A DNA stretch of 64,000 nt, from assembly GCA_963837105.1 (NCBI GenBank), contig CAWIMG010000026.1, forward strand, positions 1 through 64,000. The letters are read 5' to 3'. The notes beneath the pieces are model-generated. The model was not told where the DNA came from. It did no database searches and worked only from the letters and a program-made list of their open reading frames with translations. The position numbers and the translations under genes were made by a program. The first letter of the stretch is position 1, and every line of letters begins with the position of its first letter. This DNA comes from UBA9676 sp963837105. Its GTDB lineage: Bacteria; Actinomycetota; Actinomycetes; Streptosporangiales; Streptosporangiaceae. Shown here piece by piece: positions 34,951-43,167 of the stretch.

Positions 34951-35039
34951 TGGCGCACGTGTGGCGGGGATCACCGCACCGTGGCGCGGGTGGCGGGGAT
35001 CAGCGCAGAGTGGCGCGGGCGATGGGGATCAGCGCGGCG
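34951..35039 (+). repeat. Three imperfect tandem copies of a 29-31-bp unit
   Basis: Three head-to-tail units begin TGGCGCACGTGTGGCGGGG, TGGCGCGGGTGGCGGGGATC and TGGCGCGGGCGATGGGGATC, at about 34951, 34982 and 35011, and each carries GGGGATCA followed by CGC. They lie in the 327-bp space between sufR and the DUF4190 gene. The remaining part of that gap holds the sufR promoter side and an AT-richer stretch around 35127-35165 that probably carries the promoter of the DUF4190 gene. Confidence 0.6.
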
Positions 35040-35220
35040 GCCATTACCTGGGACCTGAGCGGCGGCAATGTCGACAAATCAAGAACGAGGCACAGGGGTG
35101 CCGCACTGCCCCGGGCAGACGGGCAATCTTACCTTTTCGCACCAATATTTCGCGATATGTTCGCCCTGAGCGGGGGTGGTGAGCCGTCGCCACCGCGGGC
35201 AAAGCTGAGGGGAGCGGCGC

Positions 35221-36148
35221 GTGGGCCTCCGGTTCAACCCGCCTCCCGACTGGCCGCAAATCCCCGCCGGTTTCGCCCCGCCGCCTGGCTGGCAGCCCGA
35301 TCCGGCCTGGCCACCGGTGCCCGCCGGGTGGGATTCTGTGGGTGCCCGATGACGGCCGGCCCGCCCGCCTGCCACCGGCCCAGTTTCCCGGCCCCGAGGA
35401 CGATCCCCCGACCGATCCGCTGCTCGGCGGGCAGTTGCCCTACAGCCAGCTCTCCTGGTCAGACCTGCTCACCCGGCGCGGGCCGCATCGCTCCGGCAGG
35501 TGGCGGGCCAGCGCCGGGTCCGGCACCCGGCTCGCCGTCGCCGCCCTGGTGCTCGGGCTGCTGGGGTTCCTGCTGCTGACCGCAGTCGCCAGCGTGCTGA
35601 CGGGCCTGGCCGCGCTGGCCCGCATCCGCGACGATCCGCAGCCGGGACGCGGCCTGGCCGTGGCCGGGATCGTGCTGTCGGGCCTGTGGGCCGTGGTGAT
35701 CGCGGTTGGCGTCGGCATCGCCAGCGCCAGCCCGCCGCCACCGCCCGCCGCCGGTCACGCCGCCCGGGCTCAGCCGGTGGCGGTGCTGTCGCTGCGGGCC
35801 GGGGCATGCTTCCGGGCGCCTGCCGGCAGCACCGCGGCCACCGGGGCCGGGTATGTCCTGCCGGCGCCGTGCACGCAGCGGCATAGCGGGCAGGTCATCG
35901 CGACGTTCGCGGTGCCCGGCCAGCGGTATCCGGCGGCCACCTCGCTGGTCCGGCAGGCGCACCAGGACTGCCCGGCCTCGATGGCGGGGAAAGTGGACAC
36001 CGCACTGGTCACCGCAACCATGTCCGCCCGTTATCTGTACCCCGATCCGGGATCCTGGGCGGCCGGATACCGTACCATCGGCTGTCTGATGATCGACTCT
36101 GCGGCGGACATGACCAGCTCACTGCTTGGGCAGACGATAGCTGGCTGA
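35221..36148 (+). CDS. DUF4190-type membrane protein with Pro/Trp-rich N-terminus (one-base insertion)
   Basis: An N-terminal repeat region (MGLRFNPPPDWPQIPAGF, PPPGWQPDPAWPPVPAGW) is typical of actinobacterial proteins that precede a membrane anchor. It reads from GTG 35221, with ribosome site tgagggga, to about 35338. There one extra T shifts the frame; removing it yields GWDLWVPDDGRPARL and the rest of the protein. Two helices follow (AVAALVLGLLGFLLLTAVAS and LAVAGIVLSGLWAVVIAVGV, DUF4190 layout), then an extracytoplasmic domain with four cysteines. Function unknown; such proteins often regulate or accompany secretion. A decayed second copy lies immediately downstream. Confidence 0.72.
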
Positions 36149-36166
36149 GCGGTACTGGAGATGCCC

Positions 36167-36238
36167 GTGGGACTGGGGGTTCAATCCTCCGCCCGGCTGG
36201 ACTCGGCGAACATGACCTCGTCCGTGCTGCTGGGCTGA
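36167..36238 (+). pseudogene. Remnant of a second copy of the DUF4190 gene, both ends kept, middle lost
   Basis: The segment starting GTGGGACTGGGGGTTCAATC aligns with the start of the upstream gene (GTGGGCCTCCGGTTCAACCC), with one extra G, and in the shifted frame encodes FNPPPGW. It is joined directly to a copy of the gene's end: GACTCGGCGAACATGACC matches GACTCTGCGGCGGACATGACC, giving DSANMTSSVLLG against DSAADMTSSLLG. About 850 bases of the middle are missing. In one frame it reads as a 23-codon ORF. It is best explained as an internally deleted tandem duplicate. Confidence 0.6.
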
Positions 36239-36265
36239 GGCTGGCTGCCGGCCAGGCCGCCAGCC

Positions 36266-37081
36266 TCAGCCGGGCGCTGGCCCGGCCAGGAACCCGCGCA
36301 GCAGGGCGGCGGTGCCATCGAGGTGCTCTGCGACCGCCCGGCGGGCCCGCTCCGGGTCGCCCGCGAGAATCGCCGCCACGATGGCGGCGTGCTGGCCGGC
36401 GGTGTGCACGATGTTGTGCCGGAGCACCGGAATCGCGTTGAGCAGGTCGTTCAGCCGCATCCTGGCGTCGGCGGAGGCCGCGGCGAGCAGGCTGGATCCG
36501 GTGAGCTCGGCGATGGCCAGGTGGAACAGGGTGTCGAGCCGCCGGTAGTCGGCTGGGCTGGCCTTGTTGACCGCAGCCAGCCGGGCGAGCAGGGTGTCCC
36601 GGCCGCGATCGCCGGGCGACAGCGCCAGTACCTGGGCCGCACCGGTGTCGACCGCCAGCCGGAAGGTCAGCGCATCGGCCAGCCGGCCGGGATCCTCCTG
36701 GGCGATCCGGCGCACCACCGCCGGGTCGGGGGCTGGCATCGGCGAGATGACGAACGTGCCGCCGAACCGGCCCCGCCGTGACTCCACATAACCGGCCTGC
36801 TGCAGTGCCCGGATCGCCTCCCGCAGCGTGATCCGGCTGATCCCGAGCAGCCCGGCCAGTTCCCGCTCGGCGGGAAACCGCTGCCCGGGGGCGACGACGC
36901 CCAGTTTGATCATGGTGAGCAGCCGCTCGACCGTTTCCTCGAAGGCGTTTCCCGCCCGCACCGGCCCCAGCAGCGCACCCAGCTCGGCCCCCGTCGCGGG
37001 GCCTTGCCGCCCGTCCGGCGGCTCGGCGGCGGGCAGCGGGATGTTCCCGGCCACCGCTAATTCCGTGTCAGGTCTTGACAT
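36266..37081 (-). CDS. FadR-subfamily GntR transcriptional regulator
   Basis: A 271-residue regulator. The N-terminal winged HTH at about 45-110 reads GQRFPAERELAGLLGIS, RITLREAIRALQQAGYVE and RRGRFGGTFV. The C-terminal FCD helical bundle includes the metal/ligand histidines in LDTLFHLAIAELTG and NIVHTAGQHAAIVAAI. It is divergent from the permease-ligase-dehydrogenase cluster, with a palindrome in between, so it probably controls that cluster and itself in response to a polyamine- or amino-acid-derived ligand. ATG 37081 is used; 37102 would run into the palindrome. Confidence 0.85.
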   Translation of the reverse strand: MSRPDTELAVAGNIPLPAAEPPDGRQGPATGAELGALLGPVRAGNAFEETVERLLTMIKLGVVAPGQRFPAERELAGLLGISRITLREAIRALQQAGYVESRRGRFGGTFVISPMPAPDPAVVRRIAQEDPGRLADALTFRLAVDTGAAQVLALSPGDRGRDTLLARLAAVNKASPADYRRLDTLFHLAIAELTGSSLLAAASADARMRLNDLLNAIPVLRHNIVHTAGQHAAIVAAILAGDPERARRAVAEHLDGTAALLRGFLAGPAPG

Positions 37082-37100
37082 GACCCGCACTCTAACCGCC

Positions 37101-37122
37101 AATGGTCTGTTAATAAACCATT
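37101..37122. promoter_or_regulatory. Inverted repeat AATGGT-N10-ACCATT, candidate GntR operator
   Basis: Perfect 6-bp arms are separated by an AT-rich decamer, CTGTTAATAA. The site lies 20 bases before the regulator ATG and about 90 bases before the permease start, in the divergent promoter region. FadR-type GntR proteins bind short TGGT/ACCA-like palindromes. Confidence 0.55.
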
Positions 37123-37210
37123 AGGCCGCGGCTGCCTGGCCCGAGCGCTCGCGCGCTCCCCCGGCGTCACCACCTGACCCACGTCTCTCAGCTTGACGCA
37201 AGGAGCATCC

Positions 37211-38752
37211 GTGTCTGTCAACGAACAAGCGGTCCCGGTGCCAGGGACCGAGGCCGACGACGAACAGCGCCTGCACGAAATGGGCTACGCCCAGGAGCTT
37301 CGGCGCCGCATGTCAGGTTTCAGTAACTTCGCCGTCTCCTTCACGATCATCTCGATCCTGTCCGGCTGCATGACGCTGTACGGCTACGGCATGGTGACCG
37401 GCGGCCCGGTCGCCATCGTCTGGGGCTGGCCGTTCGTCGGGGTCATGACCCTGATGGTGGGGCTGGCGATGGCCGAGGTCTGCTCCAGCTACCCGACCGC
37501 GGGCGGCCTGTACTACTGGGCGGCCAAGCTGGCCCGACCGGGCAGGGGCCCGGTGTGGTCCTGGTTCACGGGCTGGTTCAACTTCCTCGGCCAGGTCGCG
37601 GTTACCGCCGGTATCGACTTCGGCGCCGCGTTCTTCATCAACGCGTGGCTGAACCTGGTGTTCGGGACGCCCACCTATCACTGGGTGACGATCATCATCT
37701 ACGCCTGCGTGCTGCTGGTGCACGGGATCATGAACCAGTTCGGCATCCGGCTGGTCGCGCTGCTCAACGACATCAGCGTGTGGTGGCACATCATCGGTGT
37801 CCTGCTCATCGTCGGCCTGCTGGCGTTCGTGCCGGCGCACCACCAGTCGGCAAGTTTCGTGTTCACCAAGATTGTCAACCTCACCGGCTGGCACAGCACC
37901 ATCTACGTGCTCGCGCTCGGCCTGCTGCTGGCTCAGTACACCTTCACCGGCTACGACGCCTCGGCGCACATGACCGAGGAGACCCACGGCGCGGCCACGA
38001 AGGGACCGCGCGGCATCGTCATGTCGATCGTGGTGTCGCTGTTCGCCGGCTGGGTGCTGCTGATCGGGCTCACCTTCGCCATCCAGCACTATGCCGCCTC
38101 GATAGCCTCGCCCACCGGCGAGCCGCCCGTCCAGATCTTCATCGACGCCCTCGGCGCGACCACCGCCAAGGTGCTGCTGCTCGTCGTGATCGGCGCCCAG
38201 CTGTTCTGCGGCATGTCCTCGGTGACGGCGAACTCGCGGATGATCTACGCGTTCTCCCGCGACGGCGCACTGCCTGCGTCAGGAGTCTGGCACCGGGTGA
38301 ACAAGCGCACGCGCACCCCCACCAACGCGATCTGGCTGGCGGCGGCCGGGGCCTTCGTCCTCGGCCTCCCGTACCTGTGGAACAGCACCGCGTACGCCGC
38401 GGTCACCTCGATCGCGGTCATCGGCCTGTACATCGCCTACGTGGCGCCAACGTACCTGCGGCTGCGGCAGGGCGAGAGCTTCCAGCGCGGGCCGTGGCAC
38501 CTGGGCAGGTGGAGCTACCTGGTGGGGTGGATCGCGGTCATCTGGGTGATTTTCATCTTCTTCCTGTTCATGCTGCCGACCGTCAGCCCGATCACGAGGA
38601 CGAACTTCAACTACACGGTCGTGGCGGTGGTAGCGGTCATCGGCTTCGCCGGGATCTACTGGCTGGTCTCCGCCCGCAACTGGTTCAAGGGGCCGCGGGT
38701 CCAGGGCACGGCGGAAGAACTGGCCGCGATCGAGCGGGAACTGGCGAGCTGA
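37211..38752 (+). CDS. APC-superfamily amino acid/polyamine permease
   Basis: A 513-residue transporter with about twelve helices. The first carries SGFSNFAVSFTIISILSG and YGYGMVTGGPVAIVWGW, the AAT/APC motif. GGLYYWAAKLARPGRGP and YDASAHMTEETHGAATKGPR are typical of the GABA/polyamine permease group (BAT1/GabP/PuuP-like). It imports the substrate for the downstream ligase. GTG 37211 is chosen because it follows a good ribosome site (aaggag); the frame is open to a TTG at 37193. First gene of the five-gene operon. Confidence 0.87.
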   Translation: MSVNEQAVPVPGTEADDEQRLHEMGYAQELRRRMSGFSNFAVSFTIISILSGCMTLYGYGMVTGGPVAIVWGWPFVGVMTLMVGLAMAEVCSSYPTAGGLYYWAAKLARPGRGPVWSWFTGWFNFLGQVAVTAGIDFGAAFFINAWLNLVFGTPTYHWVTIIIYACVLLVHGIMNQFGIRLVALLNDISVWWHIIGVLLIVGLLAFVPAHHQSASFVFTKIVNLTGWHSTIYVLALGLLLAQYTFTGYDASAHMTEETHGAATKGPRGIVMSIVVSLFAGWVLLIGLTFAIQHYAASIASPTGEPPVQIFIDALGATTAKVLLLVVIGAQLFCGMSSVTANSRMIYAFSRDGALPASGVWHRVNKRTRTPTNAIWLAAAGAFVLGLPYLWNSTAYAAVTSIAVIGLYIAYVAPTYLRLRQGESFQRGPWHLGRWSYLVGWIAVIWVIFIFFLFMLPTVSPITRTNFNYTVVAVVAVIGFAGIYWLVSARNWFKGPRVQGTAEELAAIERELAS

Positions 38753-38757
38753 GCCGG

Positions 38758-38790
38758 GGTGGCCCGCCCGGGGTCACCGGGCGGGCCACC
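38758..38790 (+). terminator. Perfect 14-bp hairpin between permease and ligase genes
   Basis: Arms GGTGGCCCGCCCGG and CCGGGCGGGCCACC are separated by five bases (GGTCA) in the 63-bp gap. No U-tract follows. Within an operon it may act as a partial terminator or as an mRNA-end stabiliser that sets different levels of transporter and enzymes. Confidence 0.6.
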
Positions 38791-38815
38791 GGCTCCGAGG
38801 AAGGGAAGGCCATCA

Positions 38816-40198
38816 GTGCCCGATTCCAGCGGCGCGGGCAGGCGCGGGATGCTCACGCTCGAGCGGCTGCGCGTGGAGGTCGGCGAAGGCATGATCGACA
38901 CGGTCGTGCTGGCCTTCACCGACATGCAGGGACGGCTGCAGGGCAAGCGCCTGTCGGCCGAGTTCTTCCTCGAAGAGGTGGTCCACCACCACGCCGAAGG
39001 GTGCAACTACCTGCTCGCGGTGGACGTCGACATGAACACCGTCGAGGGGTATGAGATGTCGTCCTGGGAGCGCGGGTACGGGGACTTCGTCCTCCGGCCC
39101 GACTTCCGCACGCTGCGGCACCTGCCCTGGCACCCGGGCACCGCGCTGGTGCTGGCCGACCTGGCCTGGCCGGACGGCAGCGAGGTGGTCGCCTCGCCAC
39201 GGCAGATCCTGGCCGGGCAGATCCGGCGGCTGGCCGAGCACGGCTGGACCGCGATGGCCGGCACGGAACTGGAGTTCGTCGTGTTCCGCGACTCCTACGA
39301 GCAGGCGCATGCCAGCCGCTACCGCGACCTCACCCCGGCCAACCTGTACAACGTGGACTACTCCATCCTGGGCACCGGCCGGGTGGAGCCGCTGCTGCGC
39401 GACATCCGGCTCGGCATGACCGGCGCCGGCATGTATGTGGAATCGGCCAAGGGCGAGTGCAACCTGGGCCAGCACGAGATCGCGTTCCGCTATGCCGACG
39501 CCATGGCCAGCTGTGACAACCATTCGATCTACAAGACCGGTGCCAAGGAGATCGCGGCCACTTCGGGCATGAGCATCACGTTCATGGCCAAGCCCAACCC
39601 GCGCGAGGGGAACTCCTGCCACATCCACCTGTCGCTGCGGGACCGGTCCGGGCGGCCGGTGCTGGCCGGGGACGGCGCGCACGGCCTGTCCAAGCTGGGC
39701 GAGCACTTCCTGGCCGGCCAGCTGGCCGGGCTGCGCGAGCTGAGCCTGTTCCACGCGCCGAACATCAACTCCTACAAGCGGTATGTGGCGGGCAGCTTCG
39801 CGCCGACCGCGGTCCGGTGGGGCGTGGACAACCGGACCTGCGCGATGCGGCTGGTCGGCCACTCCCCGCTGTCGGTTCGGGTGGAGAACCGGACACCCGG
39901 CGGCGATGTGAACCCCTACCTGTCGGTCGCGGCGATGATCGCAGCCGGGCTGGCGGGCATCGAGGCTGAACTGCCACTGGAGCCGGCTTTCGAGGGAAAC
40001 GCCTACCTCGACTCCGGCCCGCGGGTGCCCGCTACGCTGCGGGACGCGCTCGCCGCCTGGCAGGACAGTGAGCTGGCCCGCAAGGCGTTTGGCGGCGATG
40101 TGGTCGACCATTACGCCAACGGGGCCAGGGTGGAACTGGCCGCCTTCGATGCCGCCGTCACCGACTGGGAGCTGCAGCGGGGCTTCGAGCGGCTCTGA
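38816..40198 (+). CDS. Glutamine synthetase-like ligase (gamma-glutamylpolyamine synthetase type)
   Basis: A 460-residue protein of the GS fold. Present are the beta-grasp N-terminus (VVLAFTDMQGRLQGKRL), the GTELEFVVF metal-binding segment, NLGQHEIAFRY, the ATP-site KPNPREGNSCHIHLSLRD, and NRTCAMRLVGHSPLSVRVENR near the C-terminus. The family ligates glutamate to amines; together with the permease, aldehyde dehydrogenase and gamma-glutamyl hydrolase this points to a putrescine (Puu) type pathway rather than ammonia assimilation. The Tyr-adenylylation motif of GlnA is not visible. GTG 38816 follows ribosome site gaaggga. Confidence 0.85.
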   Translation: MPDSSGAGRRGMLTLERLRVEVGEGMIDTVVLAFTDMQGRLQGKRLSAEFFLEEVVHHHAEGCNYLLAVDVDMNTVEGYEMSSWERGYGDFVLRPDFRTLRHLPWHPGTALVLADLAWPDGSEVVASPRQILAGQIRRLAEHGWTAMAGTELEFVVFRDSYEQAHASRYRDLTPANLYNVDYSILGTGRVEPLLRDIRLGMTGAGMYVESAKGECNLGQHEIAFRYADAMASCDNHSIYKTGAKEIAATSGMSITFMAKPNPREGNSCHIHLSLRDRSGRPVLAGDGAHGLSKLGEHFLAGQLAGLRELSLFHAPNINSYKRYVAGSFAPTAVRWGVDNRTCAMRLVGHSPLSVRVENRTPGGDVNPYLSVAAMIAAGLAGIEAELPLEPAFEGNAYLDSGPRVPATLRDALAAWQDSELARKAFGGDVVDHYANGARVELAAFDAAVTDWELQRGFERL

Positions 40199-40213
40199 TC
40201 ATCAGGAGATGCC

Positions 40214-41584
40214 GTGACGATGTCCACTTTCACCGTGCTCAACCCGGCCACCGAGGAGCCGGTGGCGAGCGTGCCGTCCTCCTCGGCGGCCGAGACCGAT
40301 GCCGCGATCGAGCGCGCGGTCGCCGCCCGGGCGGCCTGGCAGGCGGTCTCCCCCGGTGAGCGGGCGGCGCTGCTCCGCGCGTTCGCCGACGTGGTGGATG
40401 CCCACATCGACGAACTGGCCAGCCTGGAGGTGGCCGGCTCCGGGCACCCGGCGGGGCAGGCTGCCTGGGAAGCGGGCAATGTCCGCGATGTGCTGCGGTA
40501 CTACTCGGCCGCACCGGAACGGCTGTGCGGACGGCAGATCCCGGTCCCCGGCGGCATCGATGTGACGTTCAAGGAGCCGGTCGGCGTGGTGGGCCTGATC
40601 GTGCCGTGGAACTTCCCGATGCCGATCCTCGGCTGGGGGCTGGGCCCGGCACTGGCAGCCGGCAACCCGGTGATCGCCAAGCCGGCCGAGCGTACCCCGC
40701 TGACCGCGATCCGGATCGGTGAGCTGGCCCGTGAAGCCGGCCTGCCGGACGGGGTGTTCCAGGTCCTGCCGGGCAAGGGGTCAGTGGTCGGCCAGCGGCT
40801 GGTCGACCACCCCGCCGTACGCAAGATCGTGTTCACCGGCTCGACCGAGGTCGGCCAGCAGATCATGGCCGGCTGTGCCCGCCAGGTGAAGCGGCTAACG
40901 CTGGAACTGGGCGGCAAGAGCGCGAACATTGTGTTCGCCGACGCCGACCTGGAGCGGGCGGCCGCCAGCGCGCCGCAGGCGGTCTTCGACAACGCCGGCC
41001 AGGACTGCTGCGCCCGCTCCCGGATCCTGGTCCAGCGCAGCGTCTTCGACCGCTTCATGGAACTGCTGGAGCCCGCGGTCAAGCGGGTGGTGGTAGGCGA
41101 CCCGGCCAGTCCCGGCACCGAGATGGGGCCGCTGATCTCGGCCGAGCACCTGGCCCGGGTGGCTTCTTACGTGCCGGCCGGGGCACCGGTCGCGTTCCGC
41201 GGCAGCGCCCCCGGCGGCCCTGGCTACTGGTTCCCGCCGACCGTGCTGGCCCCGGTGCGGGCGGACGACCCGGCTTACACCGAGGAGATATTCGGGCCGG
41301 TGGTGGTGGTAGTCCCGTTCACCGACGAGGCGGACGCGGTGGCGATCGCCAACGACACCCCGTACGGGCTGTCCGGCTCCATCTGGACGCATAACCTGGG
41401 CCGGGCGCTGCGGGTCGCCCGGGCGGTAGAGACCGGCAACCTGTCGGTCAACTCCCATGCGTCTGTCCGCTACTGGACGCCGTTCGGCGGCTTCAAGCAG
41501 TCGGGCCTCGGGCGGGAACTCGGCCCGGACGCCCTGGACGCCTTTACCGAGACCAAGAACGTCTTCATCGCAACCGAGGAGTGA
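40214..41584 (+). CDS. NAD(P)-dependent aldehyde dehydrogenase
   Basis: A 456-residue ALDH. Cofactor and catalytic motifs: PWNFPMPILGWGLGPALAAG, the NAD-binding FTGSTEVGQQI, the general-base Glu in LELGGKSANIV, and the nucleophile Cys in NAGQDCCARSR (the second C). The C-terminal PFGGFKQSGLGRELG is also typical. In the operon the likely substrate is gamma-glutamyl-gamma-aminobutyraldehyde or a related amino-aldehyde (PuuC-like). No amine oxidase (PuuB) gene is present, so the oxidation step before it must come from elsewhere. It starts 15 bp after the ligase gene. Confidence 0.88.
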   Translation: MTMSTFTVLNPATEEPVASVPSSSAAETDAAIERAVAARAAWQAVSPGERAALLRAFADVVDAHIDELASLEVAGSGHPAGQAAWEAGNVRDVLRYYSAAPERLCGRQIPVPGGIDVTFKEPVGVVGLIVPWNFPMPILGWGLGPALAAGNPVIAKPAERTPLTAIRIGELAREAGLPDGVFQVLPGKGSVVGQRLVDHPAVRKIVFTGSTEVGQQIMAGCARQVKRLTLELGGKSANIVFADADLERAAASAPQAVFDNAGQDCCARSRILVQRSVFDRFMELLEPAVKRVVVGDPASPGTEMGPLISAEHLARVASYVPAGAPVAFRGSAPGGPGYWFPPTVLAPVRADDPAYTEEIFGPVVVVVPFTDEADAVAIANDTPYGLSGSIWTHNLGRALRVARAVETGNLSVNSHASVRYWTPFGGFKQSGLGRELGPDALDAFTETKNVFIATEE

Positions 41585-42357
41585 TGCGGGATATGCAACG
41601 CCTGCAGGACCGGGTCGCTGTCGTGACAGGGGCGGGCAGCGGTATCGGGCTGGCCACCGCGCGCCGGCTGGCCGCCGAGGGTGCCCGGGTCGCCGTCGCC
41701 GACCTGGACGGACAGGCCGGCAAGGCGGCCGCGGAGGAGATCGACGGCCTGTTCATCCAGGCCGACGTGACCAGCGCGGACGATGTCGCCGCCATGTACG
41801 AGACCACTCTTCACACGTTCGGCCGCATCGACATCGCCTTCAACAACGCCGGCATCTCACCCCCCGAGGACGGCTCCATCCTGGACACCGGCCTGGACGC
41901 CTGGCGGCGGGTGCAGGAGGTCAACCTCACCTCCGTCTACCTGTGCTGCAAGAGCGTCATCCCGCACATGCAGGCTGGCGGCGGCGGCTCCATCATCAAC
42001 ACCGCCTCGTTCGTCGCCGTGCTCGGCTCGGCCACCTCACAGATCTCCTACAGCGCCTCCAAGGGCGGGGTGCTGGCGATGAGCCGTGAACTCGGCGTGC
42101 AGTTCGCCCGGGACCGGATCCGGGTGAACGCGCTGTGCCCGGGCCCGGTCAACACGCCACTGCTGCGGGAACTGTTCGCCGCCGACCCCGAGCGCGCCCA
42201 GCGCCGCCTGGTGCACGTGCCGATGGGCCGGTTCGCCGAGGCGGAGGAGATCGCGGCCGCCGTCGCCTTCCTGGCCAGCGACGACGCCTCCTTCATCACC
42301 GCCTCCACCTTCCTGGTCGATGGCGGTATCTCCGGCGCCTATGTGACCCCGCTGTGA
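41584..42357 (+). CDS. Short-chain dehydrogenase/reductase (SDR)
   Basis: A 257-residue classical SDR. The NAD(P) motif TGAGSGIGLATA is at about 11-22, then NNAGISPPEDG, the catalytic serine in NTASFVAVLGS, and Y-x-x-x-K in SYSASKGGVLA. The acidic residue after strand 2 (VADLDGQAG) favours NAD over NADP. The start overlaps the aldehyde dehydrogenase stop (TGATG). It may reduce or oxidise an intermediate of the polyamine pathway; annotation as 3-oxoacyl-ACP reductase would be only a family guess. Confidence 0.85.
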   Translation: MRDMQRLQDRVAVVTGAGSGIGLATARRLAAEGARVAVADLDGQAGKAAAEEIDGLFIQADVTSADDVAAMYETTLHTFGRIDIAFNNAGISPPEDGSILDTGLDAWRRVQEVNLTSVYLCCKSVIPHMQAGGGGSIINTASFVAVLGSATSQISYSASKGGVLAMSRELGVQFARDRIRVNALCPGPVNTPLLRELFAADPERAQRRLVHVPMGRFAEAEEIAAAVAFLASDDASFITASTFLVDGGISGAYVTPL

Positions 42358-43136
42358 GCGCGCCGGTCATCGGGCTGTCCTGTTACGCCGAGCCGGCCCG
42401 CTGGGCCGCCTGGCAGGCCCCGGCCGCGCTGCTGCCAGCGAACTACCTGGACCAGGTCACCGAGGCCGGCGGCATCCCGGTGCTGCTGCCGCCGGTGCCC
42501 GGGATCGCGGCCGCACTGGCCCGGCTGGACGGGCTGATCCTGACCGGCGGCGGTGACCTGGACCCGGCCAGCTACGGCGCGCAGCGGCATCCGCGGACCA
42601 GCCGGGTCTCCCCCGAACGTGATCAGGCGGAACTCGAACTGCTCGCCGATGCGCTGGCGGCCGGGCTGCCGGTGCTCGGCATCTGCCGTGGCATGCAGCT
42701 GCTGAACGTAGCCAGGGGCGGGACCCTGTGCCAGCATCTGCCGGAGGGTACCGGGCATGCGCCCGCTCCGGGCACCTTCGGCCGTCATCCGGTCCGGCTC
42801 GCCGCCGGGTCCCTGCTCACCTCGATCCTGTCGCCAGGCGACGGCGCCACCGGCGCTGAGCTGACCGTGCCGACCGCCCATCACCAGGCCATCGACCAGC
42901 TCGGCGACGGCCTGACCGCGACCGCCTGGTCGGCCGATGGGGTGATCGAGGCGGTCGAGCTGGCCCCCGGCCCCGGCCGGCACCGGTTCACCCTCGCGGT
43001 GCAGTGGCATCCCGAAGCCGATGACGATCCCCGGCTGATATCCGCTCTGGTCGCGGTGGCGGCGGGTGGCTCGCTGCCACCGCCTGCTGGCGCGGCGGGC
43101 AGCCAGCCCGGTGGCACGGTCCCGGCTCACCGCTGA
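42354..43136 (+). CDS. Class I glutamine amidotransferase-like gamma-glutamyl hydrolase (PuuD type)
   Basis: A 260-residue hydrolase. The nucleophile elbow is GICRGMQLLN (Cys), with the catalytic His and Glu in AVQWHPEADD and a second conserved site, PTAHHQAID. LDGLILTGGGDLDPASYG matches PuuD, which splits gamma-glutamyl-GABA into glutamate and GABA. This is the expected last step of the gamma-glutamylated putrescine route set up by the ligase and aldehyde dehydrogenase upstream. GTG 42354 overlaps the SDR stop (GTGA). Confidence 0.87.
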   Translation: MSAPVIGLSCYAEPARWAAWQAPAALLPANYLDQVTEAGGIPVLLPPVPGIAAALARLDGLILTGGGDLDPASYGAQRHPRTSRVSPERDQAELELLADALAAGLPVLGICRGMQLLNVARGGTLCQHLPEGTGHAPAPGTFGRHPVRLAAGSLLTSILSPGDGATGAELTVPTAHHQAIDQLGDGLTATAWSADGVIEAVELAPGPGRHRFTLAVQWHPEADDDPRLISALVAVAAGGSLPPPAGAAGSQPGGTVPAHR

Positions 43137-43160
43137 CCGGCTGGCGGCAGCCTCTACACT
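43133..43160 (+). promoter_or_regulatory. Candidate promoter for a leaderless ABC transporter gene
   Basis: A -35-like CTGACC (43133) and -10-like TACACT (43155-43160) are separated by 16 bases, and the GTG start at 43168 lies seven bases after the -10, fitting a leaderless transcript. The element sits at the very end of the preceding hydrolase gene. Confidence 0.45.
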
Positions 43161-43167
43161 CGCCAGC

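Noticed and set aside
34951..35039. CRISPR-like array
   Set aside because: Units are directly adjacent, imperfect and without spacers; no cas gene is present.
37555..39054. 499-codon plus-strand frame spanning permease and ligase genes
   Set aside because: A shadow frame; the permease and glutamine-synthetase-like genes cover it in another frame with conserved motifs.
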